In this document: one piece after another, positions 42,815 through 49,793 of the stretch
Layout: each line of letters opens with the position of its first letter
Position numbering within the stretch: position 1 is the stretch's first letter
NCBI GenBank assembly: GCA_964551645.1
Contig: CAZKDV010000005.1
Coordinates: 1 to 49,793 of the forward strand
Length of the DNA stretch: 49,793 nt
Source of the DNA: CAZKDV01 sp964551645
Lineage (GTDB): Bacteria; Bacteroidota; Bacteroidia; Bacteroidales; DTU049
Reading direction: 5' to 3'
Made by a program: the position numbers and the translations under genes
Notes under the pieces: generated by a model
What the model was told of the DNA's origin: nothing
Database searches by the model: none
Seen by the model: the letters and a program-made list of their open reading frames with translations, nothing else

Positions 42815-43462
42815 ATGAGAGTTGATTCATACAGACACAAAGGTTTACGCAAACAGTTAATTGAGCAAATACAAAAAAAAGGAATAAGTGATACTAATGT
42901 TCTAAAAGCAATAGAAAATGTGCCTCGCCATTTTTTTATGGATAGCTCATTTATTGAGTTTGCTTACGAAGATAAAGCATTTCCGATTGGCAATAAACAA
43001 ACTATCAGTCAACCATATACTGTAGCCTATCAAACCAGCTTGATGAACATAGAAAAAGACGAAAAAGTGTTGGAAATTGGAACAGGAAGCGGATATCAAG
43101 CATGCGTTTTGTATGAATTGGGTGCAAAAGTTTATACAATTGAGCGTATTAAGGAATTATTTCAAAAAACCAAAGCTTTTTTGTTTGAACAGGCATATAC
43201 TATTAAAGTATTTTATGGCGATGGCTATAAAGGTTTGCCTGCATTTGCTCCTTTTGACAAGATTTTGGTTACTGCAGGAGCTCCTTTTATACCTGAACCT
43301 TTGAAAGAACAACTAAAAATTGGTGGACGAATAGTTATTCCGATTGATATTGAACCCGGCTTGCAAATTATGACTTCGGTTGATAAAATTGACGAAATCA
43401 CATATAATACTATCGAACACGACTATTTTAGATTTGTGCCGATGCTTGAAAATAAAAAATGA
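42815..43462 (+). CDS. pcm: Protein-L-isoaspartate O-methyltransferase
   Basis: 215 aa SAM-dependent enzyme that starts repair of isoaspartyl residues in aged proteins. PRHFFMDSSFIEFAYEDKAF is followed by the substrate loop with TISQPYTVA, then EIGTGSGYQACVL (SAM motif I) and GDGYKGLPAFAPFDKILVTA. Complete. Isolated between minus-strand glycan genes. Confidence 0.95.
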   Translation: MRVDSYRHKGLRKQLIEQIQKKGISDTNVLKAIENVPRHFFMDSSFIEFAYEDKAFPIGNKQTISQPYTVAYQTSLMNIEKDEKVLEIGTGSGYQACVLYELGAKVYTIERIKELFQKTKAFLFEQAYTIKVFYGDGYKGLPAFAPFDKILVTAGAPFIPEPLKEQLKIGGRIVIPIDIEPGLQIMTSVDKIDEITYNTIEHDYFRFVPMLENKK

Positions 43463-43769
43463 AATAATAAGAAATAAAACTGTCATAAATTGCTATAATA
43501 CACCTGAAAATATTGCAAAAAACATTATTAAAAGAACAAATACTAAAAGTATACTACACCTCAACATAGGAATAAATCTTTGGAAGAAATTGCCAAAGCA
43601 CAAATTGAAGCTTTGGATAAAGTTAAATTATTTGCAAATATCCTTGAGGAAAACGGAGTAAAAGTCCTTAATATCCATACTTCTGAACAAAAAGATGGAA
43701 ATGTAGAAAAAATAAATTGCTTTATTAAAGGCTTACAACAAGCAGTGTAAAACCCATTACTTACCTATA
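43463..43769. other. 307-bp region between pcm and the aminotransferase gene
   Basis: No ATG-started gene of normal length. It holds the possible gene tail at 43580-43750. The region just after pcm (43463-43545) is A-rich with no clear terminator. Confidence 0.5.
43580..43750 (+). pseudogene. Possible broken small gene (56-codon open frame)
   Basis: From TTG at 43580 to TAA, reading LEEIAKAQIEALDKVKLFAN and then a beta-helix-like ENGVKVLNIHTSEQKDG stretch. The frame is open from about 43546, with no ATG. The amphipathic pattern looks like real protein, and the preceding bases in another frame (CYNTPENIAKNIIKR) might be the other half, split by a frameshift. Family not recognised. Could be chance. 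Confidence 0.3.
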
Positions 43770-44891
43770 TTAGCTTGAAAAACCTTTAATTATCTCTGCT
43801 ATTTCGTAAATCGAAGCTTTTTCCAAATCGGGATAGATCGGCAAACAAAGAACTTCGTCAGCAATTTTAACAGCATTAATTAAATTTTCGGGGCGAGATG
43901 ATTTTAATTCTCTATACGTCGGAAATTGACTGATTAAAGGATAAAAATATCTTCTTCCAAAAATCTTATATTTCTGCAATTCATAATATAGTTCATCTCT
44001 TGTATGTCCAAACTTGTTGCTATCAACAAAAATTGGAAAATACGCATAATTATGCTCCACTCCTTCCATATCTTGCATAAATGAAATTCCATTGATGTTT
44101 TGCAATAAATCTCTATAATATAGGCTTACTTCTTTTCTTTTGTCTGTAATACTTTGCATGTATTTTAGTTGTAGCAGTCCCATTGCAGCTTGCACTTCGT
44201 TCATTTTAGCATTTATTCCGGGAGCTACAATTGTAACTTCATCTCTAAAGCCAAAATTTTTCAAGTCGTCAATATGTTGCTTCATTTTTGCATCATTACA
44301 CACAATAGCACCACCTTCGAAAGTGTTGAACACCTTAGTTGCATGGAAACTTAAAACAGAAACATCTCCAAACTGCATAATTGATTCTCCATTTTTTCTT
44401 ACTCCAAAAGCATGTGCTGCATCGTAAATAACTTTCAAATTATAATCATCTGCAATTTTTTGTATTGCATCAATATCGCATGGATTACCATACACATGCA
44501 CAGGCATAATTGCTGTAGTTGACGGCGTAATTGCAGTTTGAATTTTGGCAGGGTCAATATTGCATGTATCAGGTTCTATATCAACAAAAACGGGCTTGAT
44601 ATTATTCCACCACAAAGAATGGGTTGTTGCAACAAAGCTAAAAGGAGTAGTAATAACCTCACCTGTAATTCTTAATGCCTGCAATGCAGTAACAAGAGCA
44701 AGAGTTCCATTTGAAAATAATGAAATATATTTAACTCCCAAAAAATCACATAGTTCTTTCTCTAACTGTTGGTGAAATTGTCCATTGTTAGTAAGCACAT
44801 GACTTTCCCAAATTTCTTTCAAATACGGAAGATATTCATCTAATGGCGGAAGATGAGGACGAGTAACATATATCGGTGTTTTATTTTTCAT
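43770..44891 (-). CDS. DegT/DnrJ/EryC1/StrS-family sugar aminotransferase
   Basis: 373 aa from the ATG at 44891. PLP-dependent. The catalytic Lys is in SFHATKVFNTFEGGAI; the conserved Asp-(x)2-His is in VIYDAAHAFG; other marks are LFSNGTLALVTALQAL and MPVHVYGNP. Enzymes of this group usually convert keto-nucleotide-sugars to amino sugars (or act as dehydratases when the Lys is lost, which is not the case). 49 bases after the fucosyltransferase gene and probably supplies another sugar for the same glycan. Confidence 0.92.
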   Translation of the reverse strand: MKNKTPIYVTRPHLPPLDEYLPYLKEIWESHVLTNNGQFHQQLEKELCDFLGVKYISLFSNGTLALVTALQALRITGEVITTPFSFVATTHSLWWNNIKPVFVDIEPDTCNIDPAKIQTAITPSTTAIMPVHVYGNPCDIDAIQKIADDYNLKVIYDAAHAFGVRKNGESIMQFGDVSVLSFHATKVFNTFEGGAIVCNDAKMKQHIDDLKNFGFRDEVTIVAPGINAKMNEVQAAMGLLQLKYMQSITDKRKEVSLYYRDLLQNINGISFMQDMEGVEHNYAYFPIFVDSNKFGHTRDELYYELQKYKIFGRRYFYPLISQFPTYRELKSSRPENLINAVKIADEVLCLPIYPDLEKASIYEIAEIIKGFSS

Positions 44892-44901
44892 AAGCAATTA
44901 G

Positions 44902-44909
44902 CAAATATA
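44902..44909 (-). promoter_or_regulatory. Candidate -7 promoter element (TATATTTG)
   Basis: TAnnTTTG match on the minus strand 11 bases before the aminotransferase ATG, a very short leader, so uncertain. Confidence 0.35.
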
Positions 44910-44940
44910 TTTTGTAAAACTTTCACAAATGATAACTTAT

Positions 44941-45912
44941 TTATTTAAAAATTCTTCTTTTGATTATTTTCAACGCTTCTTTAGCTCCAATGTGGTCATA
45001 TTGTTTTTGAACACAATTAATCATCTTTTCGTATCTTTCTACATTTCTCATATTAAATCCATTTATTGCCCTTCTTCTTGCTGTTTCAAGTGGTTGCTCA
45101 ATGATATAAGTAGAGAATTTTAATAACTCTTGGTCAAATTTCACATATTGTTCCTCAGATAGCCAAGGCTCTGACAGTTTTTCAATATATGCATCATCAT
45201 TTGAATCAAGATGAATAATTTCATCAATAGCTTTTTTTATTGCTTCATCACTATCATTTTCTAATCTAACAAATGATTTAAGATTAAAATCTCGCTCAAC
45301 AGTCTCGCTACCCCAATAAATTGGAATAGAATTAACAGACATAGGCTCTACAATTTTTTCTGTAACATAACCATTAACGCTAGAATTTTCAATAGCAATA
45401 GTGAATTTATAATCAGCAATAAATTTCATCTTATCTTCAACAGAACCGCCAATATTATTAAGAGCTCTGCCACCAGCATCAACTCTTTTATATTTTGAAA
45501 GTTCGTGAAAAAATTTATTTCTTATGGGATGTGCATTACCAGCATTTGAAAAAACAAAGTTGCAAAATTTTCTATTTAAAGCTGCTTCTTTATCAAATTT
45601 TTTATCCAACAAATTCCAATATGTATCACGAATAACACAAAGAGGCAATCTTATGTATCTATCTTCAAAATCAATATAATGAAAGCCAATAGCATAGTCG
45701 CATAAATTGAAATCAGGAGTTAAGTTCTCTCCAGTATAAAATATACGAACTGCATTTCTATATTTTAAGTATTCATAACCATAGTCAGAGTATATTACAT
45801 AATCTGGATTATCGTCAATTACTAAATTATACTTTTTAGATAATGTTTTGGAGATAAAATCTGAATTATCTTCTTTCCAAAAATCTGTAAATTTTACTTT
45901 TATTGTTTTCAC
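44941..45912 (-). CDS. GT10 family alpha-1,3/1,4-fucosyltransferase
   Basis: 323 aa, no signal peptide. The GT10 C-terminal signature reads FTIAIENSSVNGYVTEKIVE (about 190-209), followed by PIYWGSETV. N-terminal GENLTPDFNLCDYAIGF and RLPL match bacterial GT10 enzymes. It transfers fucose from GDP-L-fucose, which the gmd and fcl genes about 1.7 kb away would make. The C-terminal region is basic (KRRIFK), as in enzymes that sit on the inner membrane face. Acceptor unknown. Confidence 0.9.
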   Translation of the reverse strand: MKTIKVKFTDFWKEDNSDFISKTLSKKYNLVIDDNPDYVIYSDYGYEYLKYRNAVRIFYTGENLTPDFNLCDYAIGFHYIDFEDRYIRLPLCVIRDTYWNLLDKKFDKEAALNRKFCNFVFSNAGNAHPIRNKFFHELSKYKRVDAGGRALNNIGGSVEDKMKFIADYKFTIAIENSSVNGYVTEKIVEPMSVNSIPIYWGSETVERDFNLKSFVRLENDSDEAIKKAIDEIIHLDSNDDAYIEKLSEPWLSEEQYVKFDQELLKFSTYIIEQPLETARRRAINGFNMRNVERYEKMINCVQKQYDHIGAKEALKIIKRRIFK

Positions 45913-46103
45913 TACACTTATTACATTTACAATTTATCTTTAATTCTATTTGTGTGTTAATTCTACAACTATTAACAATAATAAATCAATTGCAAATTTA
46001 TATGCACAAACAAAACACTTCATATTTAAACATATCATAATAAGTCCACAAATATAAAAACACAACTAAATTACTGTCTTTCATACTTACACTAACTTAG
46101 CAT

Positions 46104-47384
46104 TTATATGTTTTTATTGTTAATTCTTTCTAAAATTAAAAATCCTCTGTCTTTATAATTTAATTCAAAACCTGTATTCGTAATTATGCCTTTCGACACT
46201 AATTTGATTACCTTTTCAACGCAAATAAAAGTTTCAACATTAGGATGACTTAAAGAAAAAGTGAAAAAGTACTCTCCTTTTGATGTGTTTTTGGGGAATG
46301 TAAAAGTTTCGTTAATTTCAAATTCGCCAGCATCATATACTTCTAAATCTCCATATAAATGACCTGGAGAATAAAAAGCAAGAAGATTTTCTCTAAAATC
46401 AAGTATTCTGATTTCCAAAGCCATGCGTTTTTTTTCTTTCAAAACACCTCTTAGTTTAAAGTTAATTTGTGCAGTTTCCTCATCAATTAATACAATATTG
46501 GAATCGGAGTCATTAATAAGTATTTCATGAATCATAAGATCAGGATGACATCTTTTGATAGCATCTTTTATGGTCGTAACACCTTCGTCTCTGGTAGTTT
46601 CAAAATATTTCATTATTCCATCTTCAACACCTCCTTCAAAAATACTCATTCCGTTTTCCAACACTACAACTTTGGTGCAAAGCGACTCAATTGCTGTCAT
46701 ATTGTGGCTCACAAACAATACTGTTCTGCCTCCTCCTTTGCTCACATCTTGCATCTTGCCAATCGCTTTTTTTTGAAATTCGGCATCTCCAACAGCAAGA
46801 ACTTCATCAACCACAAGAATATCCGGTTCAAGGTGTGCCGCAATAGAAAAACCAAGTCGAACAGTCATACCGCTTGAATATCTTTTGGTAGGAGTATCAA
46901 TATATCGCTCAACACCTGCAAAATCAATAATTTCATCAAGTTTACGGTCAATTTCTGCACGAGTCATACCCATAATTGAACCATTCATGTAAATATTTTC
47001 ACGACCAGTCAGTTCAGGATGAAATCCTGTACCAACCTCTAATAAAGAGGCTATTCTTCCTTTGTACTTAATTAAACCTGTTGTTGGCTTAGTTACTCTT
47101 GATAATAATTTTAGTAAAGTTGATTTGCCTGCTCCGTTTTTCCCAATAATACCAAGAACTTCTCCCTCTTCTACTTCAAGATTAATATCTTTTAAAGCCC
47201 ACACATAATCAGAAGTTCCCTTTTCTGAACGAACATTTGATTGTCCAACTTTTAAATACGGATCTTCTTTTTTCAATATATTCATTGCCCACCAACGCTT
47301 CAAATCATGTGACAAAGTACCTGTGCTAACTACGCCTAAACGATACAATTTTGAAACATCAGTTATCTCAATAACTTTTTTCAT
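46104..47384 (-). CDS. Wzt-type ABC transporter ATP-binding protein
   Basis: 426 aa. ATPase domain about 1-255: Walker A GKNGAGKST, signature YSSGM, Walker B DILVVDEVLAVGD, and switch His in FVSHNM. Residues 290-426 form a Wzt C-terminal carbohydrate-binding-like domain (FKLRGVLKEKKRMALEIRIL). It energises export of an O-antigen-like glycan. The partner permease (Wzm) is not adjacent and may lie outside the window. Confidence 0.92.
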   Translation of the reverse strand: MKKVIEITDVSKLYRLGVVSTGTLSHDLKRWWAMNILKKEDPYLKVGQSNVRSEKGTSDYVWALKDINLEVEEGEVLGIIGKNGAGKSTLLKLLSRVTKPTTGLIKYKGRIASLLEVGTGFHPELTGRENIYMNGSIMGMTRAEIDRKLDEIIDFAGVERYIDTPTKRYSSGMTVRLGFSIAAHLEPDILVVDEVLAVGDAEFQKKAIGKMQDVSKGGGRTVLFVSHNMTAIESLCTKVVVLENGMSIFEGGVEDGIMKYFETTRDEGVTTIKDAIKRCHPDLMIHEILINDSDSNIVLIDEETAQINFKLRGVLKEKKRMALEIRILDFRENLLAFYSPGHLYGDLEVYDAGEFEINETFTFPKNTSKGEYFFTFSLSHPNVETFICVEKVIKLVSKGIITNTGFELNYKDRGFLILERINNKNI

Positions 47385-47400
47385 GTATTTAAATAAAAAA

Positions 47401-47408
47401 CAAAATTA
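47401..47408 (-). promoter_or_regulatory. Candidate -7 promoter element of the Wzt-like gene (TAATTTTG)
   Basis: TAnnTTTG match on the minus strand 17 bases before the start. Confidence 0.45.
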
Positions 47409-47513
47409 ATAATATTTTTGTTAAAAGATTTAACGAAAGTAGTTTTATTTAATAATTGAACTTAGCTATTTAAGAAAAAATCAAATAAAAAAAATAATAA
47501 GCATAAAAGTTTA

Positions 47514-47521
47514 TATTTTTG
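47514..47521 (+). promoter_or_regulatory. Candidate -7 promoter element of gmd-fcl (TATTTTTG)
   Basis: TAnnTTTG match 89 bases before gmd, implying an ~80-base leader. Confidence 0.35.
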
Positions 47522-47609
47522 CTTCTTTAAAAAGAAGTGTTTTCAGAAATTTTCAATTAAATTCTTTTCAAAAAATCAACAATGTTCAACTATAATACGA
47601 CAACTAATT

Positions 47610-48683
47610 ATGAAAAAAGTAGCTTTAATTACGGGTATCACGGGGCAAGATGGCTCTTATCTTGCTGAATTCTTGTTAGAAAAAGGATATGAAGTTCATG
47701 GTTTGATGAGACGGGCTTCATATTTTAATACCGGGCGCATCGAACATTTATATTTCGATGAATGGATAGAAGATATGAAACAAGAACGAAAATTAGAATT
47801 ACACTACGGGGATATGACCGATTCGTCTTCTATTATTCGCATCATTCAATCTATACAACCCGATGAAATATACAATCTTGCGGCTCAATCTCATGTCAAA
47901 GTATCATTTGAAGTACCTGAATATACAGCAGACTCCGATGCCATAGGTACTTTGCGTATTTTAGAAGCCGTGCGTATTTTGAAGTTAGAAAAAAAGACTA
48001 AAATCTATCAGGCTTCTACTTCAGAACTTTACGGAAAAGTACAAAGCATTCCCCAAAATGAGGATACACCTTTCTATCCTCGTTCACCTTACGGAGTGGC
48101 TAAATTATATGGTTTTTGGATAACAAAAAACTATAGAGAAGCTTATAATATGTTCGCTTCCAATGGCGTATTGTTCAATCACGAAAGCGAACGCCGAGGC
48201 GAAACATTTGTTACTCGCAAAATTACCTTAGCCGTAGCACGCATTGCACACGGAATGCAAAAGAAATTATATTTGGGTAACCTGAACGCCATGAGAGATT
48301 GGGGATATGCTCGCGATTATGTAGAATGTATGTGGTTGATACTTCAACATCCCCAAGCAGAAGATTTTGTCATAGCAACTGGCGAAACTCATTCGGTACG
48401 AGAATTTTGTACACTTGCTTTCGCCGAAGCAGGCATTGAATTAAGATGGGAAGGAGCAAATGAAAACGAAAAAGGAATTGATATAAAAACAGGGAAAATA
48501 TTAGTAGAAGTTGACCCAAAATATTATCGTCCCACAGAAGTTGAGCAACTACTTGGCGACCCCAGCAAAGCAAAAAAATTATTAGATTGGAATCCAACCA
48601 AAACTCCTTTTGCAGAATTGGTTAAACTGATGGTTAAAAACGACCTAGAATTTGTAAAACAATATTCTTCTAAAACAATATAA
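47610..48683 (+). CDS. gmd: GDP-mannose 4,6-dehydratase
   Basis: 357 aa SDR enzyme making GDP-4-keto-6-deoxymannose. NADP-binding GITGQDGSYLAEFLL at the start; the catalytic Tyr-(x)3-Lys is in SPYGVAKLYG with the Thr/Ser in QASTSELYG; NHESERRGETFVTRKI is diagnostic. Complete and 5 bases before fcl, so a two-gene unit supplying GDP-fucose. Confidence 0.96.
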   Translation: MKKVALITGITGQDGSYLAEFLLEKGYEVHGLMRRASYFNTGRIEHLYFDEWIEDMKQERKLELHYGDMTDSSSIIRIIQSIQPDEIYNLAAQSHVKVSFEVPEYTADSDAIGTLRILEAVRILKLEKKTKIYQASTSELYGKVQSIPQNEDTPFYPRSPYGVAKLYGFWITKNYREAYNMFASNGVLFNHESERRGETFVTRKITLAVARIAHGMQKKLYLGNLNAMRDWGYARDYVECMWLILQHPQAEDFVIATGETHSVREFCTLAFAEAGIELRWEGANENEKGIDIKTGKILVEVDPKYYRPTEVEQLLGDPSKAKKLLDWNPTKTPFAELVKLMVKNDLEFVKQYSSKTI

Positions 48684-48688
48684 AAAAT

Positions 48689-49612
48689 ATGGATACTCAA
48701 GAAAAAATATATGTAGCCGGACATACAGGATTAGTTGGTTCTGCCATTATGCGTGCTTTAAAGCGAAATGCTTACACCCACATTTGTACGCAAAACATCA
48801 ATCAATTAGATTTGCGCAATCAAAAAGCGGTAAATGATTTTTTTGAAAAAGAGAAACCTCAATATGTATTTTTGGCTGCTGCCAAAGTTGGAGGCATTCA
48901 TGCCAATAATACCTATCCTGCCGAATTTATTTACGATAATTTAATGATACAGTCAAATATCATTCATGCTGCTTATACACACAAAGTGAAAAAGTTATTA
49001 TTTTTGGGCAGTTCTTGCATTTATCCCAAAATGTCGCCTCAACCTATCAAAGAAGAATATTTATTGACGGGATTATTAGAACCTACAAATGAAGCGTATG
49101 CAATAGCAAAAATCGCAGGTTTGGAAATGTGTAAATTTTATCGCTGCCAATACGGATGCGATTTTATTTCGGCAATGCCAACTAATTTATACGGAATTAA
49201 CGATAATTTCAACTTAAATACATCTCATGTACTCCCTGCTTTAATTCGTAAATTCCATGAAGCAAAAGTAGATCAGCAAGATGAAGTAGTTTTATGGGGA
49301 ACAGGAAAACCTTTGCGCGAGTTTCTTTTCGTTGACGACTTAGCCGATGCCTTAGTTTTTCTAATGAATCATTATTCTGAAGAAATTCATGTAAATATCG
49401 GGACAGGCGAAGATATTAGCATACATGATTTAGCCTTAATTATTCAAGAAGTTGTGGGCTATAACGGTCAAATTATTTATGATTCATCTAAACCCGATGG
49501 CACTCCTCGTAAACTATTAAATGTGGACAAATTACATCAAAGTGGCTGGAAACATAAAGTATCACTAAAAGAAGGGATTACTACAGTGTATAATTGGTAC
49601 TTAAATCAATAA
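48689..49612 (+). CDS. fcl: GDP-L-fucose synthase
   Basis: 307 aa SDR enzyme (WcaG) that epimerises and reduces the Gmd product to GDP-L-fucose. VAGHTGLVGSAIMRAL binds NADPH; FLGSSCIYPK holds the catalytic Ser; NEAYAIAKIAG holds the Tyr-(x)3-Lys. Complete. Followed by a strong terminator, so the unit ends here. Confidence 0.96.
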   Translation: MDTQEKIYVAGHTGLVGSAIMRALKRNAYTHICTQNINQLDLRNQKAVNDFFEKEKPQYVFLAAAKVGGIHANNTYPAEFIYDNLMIQSNIIHAAYTHKVKKLLFLGSSCIYPKMSPQPIKEEYLLTGLLEPTNEAYAIAKIAGLEMCKFYRCQYGCDFISAMPTNLYGINDNFNLNTSHVLPALIRKFHEAKVDQQDEVVLWGTGKPLREFLFVDDLADALVFLMNHYSEEIHVNIGTGEDISIHDLALIIQEVVGYNGQIIYDSSKPDGTPRKLLNVDKLHQSGWKHKVSLKEGITTVYNWYLNQ

Positions 49613-49682
49613 ATATATTAATTGTGTAATATCTAATATTTACTTAAAACACAATTGAAACAAAAACGACATAAAAGACATA

Positions 49683-49719
49683 AAAAAAACAGATTGAAAT
49701 AATTTCAATCTGTTTTTTT
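49683..49719. terminator. Bidirectional intrinsic terminator after fcl
   Basis: AACAGATTGAAAT and its perfect complement flank a single central A, with an A-tract before and seven Ts after. It lies 70 bases after fcl and would also serve the convergent gene to the right. Confidence 0.8.
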
Positions 49720-49736
49720 GCCTTATCTACTTAGGT

Positions 49737-49793
49737 TTATTTTTTCCTGACTTCGACATAAAATTCCTCAATATTTCTTAACACATAGACAAT
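49737..49793 (-). CDS. C-terminal tail of a convergent gene (runs off the window)
   Basis: On the complement the last 57 bases read IVYVLRNIEEFYVEVRKK then TAA. The charged/hydrophobic alternation and the shared bidirectional terminator suggest the end of a real gene. Too short to assign. Confidence 0.35.
   Translation of the reverse strand: MVYVLRNIEEFYVEVRKK

Noticed and set aside
1..49793. CRISPR array, tRNA or rRNA genes
   Set aside because: No regularly spaced direct repeats, no tRNA T-loop or anticodon arm pattern, and no rRNA-like segments were recognised in the intergenic regions.

Overview
The window is AT-rich chromosomal DNA from a member of the Bacteroidota, most likely an uncultured Bacteroidales-like lineage. 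Several things point there: type IX secretion (T9SS) sorting domains of both kinds (a gliding-motility-type C-terminal domain in one protein and type A tails in three), a FeoA-FeoB fusion, Bacteroidota-restricted families (DUF6913-like, DUF6132-like), many SPII lipoproteins, and the Bacteroidota -7 promoter element TAnnTTTG a short distance before most transcription-unit starts. No tRNA, rRNA or CRISPR array was seen.

Layout. 1-6405: 5' part of ileS (minus), a Zn-phospholipase C/S1-P1-like protein with comB, a YugP-type membrane metallopeptidase, an 800-aa PKD/T9SS type B surface protein and a DoxX/YkgB-like membrane protein. 6406-8860: a decayed accessory islet with truncated remains of a type I R-M protein, a DUF1016/YhcG-type nuclease and a RhuM-like protein. 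The RhuM remnant is broken by a RAYT-type Y1 transposase element with paired REP-like hairpins, and one ~80-bp protein-tail sequence recurs three times. 8913-9854: a YhcC-type radical SAM protein.

9859-17646 (minus) reads as one six-gene transcription unit: T9SS propeller-like protein, psd, DUF6913-like protein, dapA, M14 carboxypeptidase with PKD and T9SS domains, GT2 glycosyltransferase. Next come a T9SS subtilase and feoAB (minus), then a glycosyltransferase overlapping rnhB (plus). A 139-bp imperfect palindrome separates rnhB from a lipoprotein gene (minus).

26070-29431 (plus) is the surE / small membrane protein / lpxB / SpoIID-domain operon. 29575-38385 holds an OFA-type MFS transporter, an SH3 lipoprotein, a VanX-type dipeptidase lipoprotein, truA, a TonB-C-terminal-domain protein, DUF6132-like and thioredoxin-like genes, an M28 aminopeptidase and an M49-like lipoprotein with an HEXXH variant.

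38451-49793 is a cell-surface glycan region: an outer-membrane barrel, a WcaJ/WbaP-type priming sugar transferase with a lipoprotein, a Gfo/Idh oxidoreductase, pcm, a DegT/StrS aminotransferase, a GT10 fucosyltransferase, a Wzt-type ABC ATPase, and gmd plus fcl, which make GDP-L-fucose, the donor GT10 uses. fcl is followed by a strong bidirectional terminator and the 3' tail of a convergent gene. The most distinctive items are the RAYT element with its covarying hairpins, the triplicated tail in the decayed islet, the long palindrome beside rnhB, and the HEXXH M49-like peptidase.
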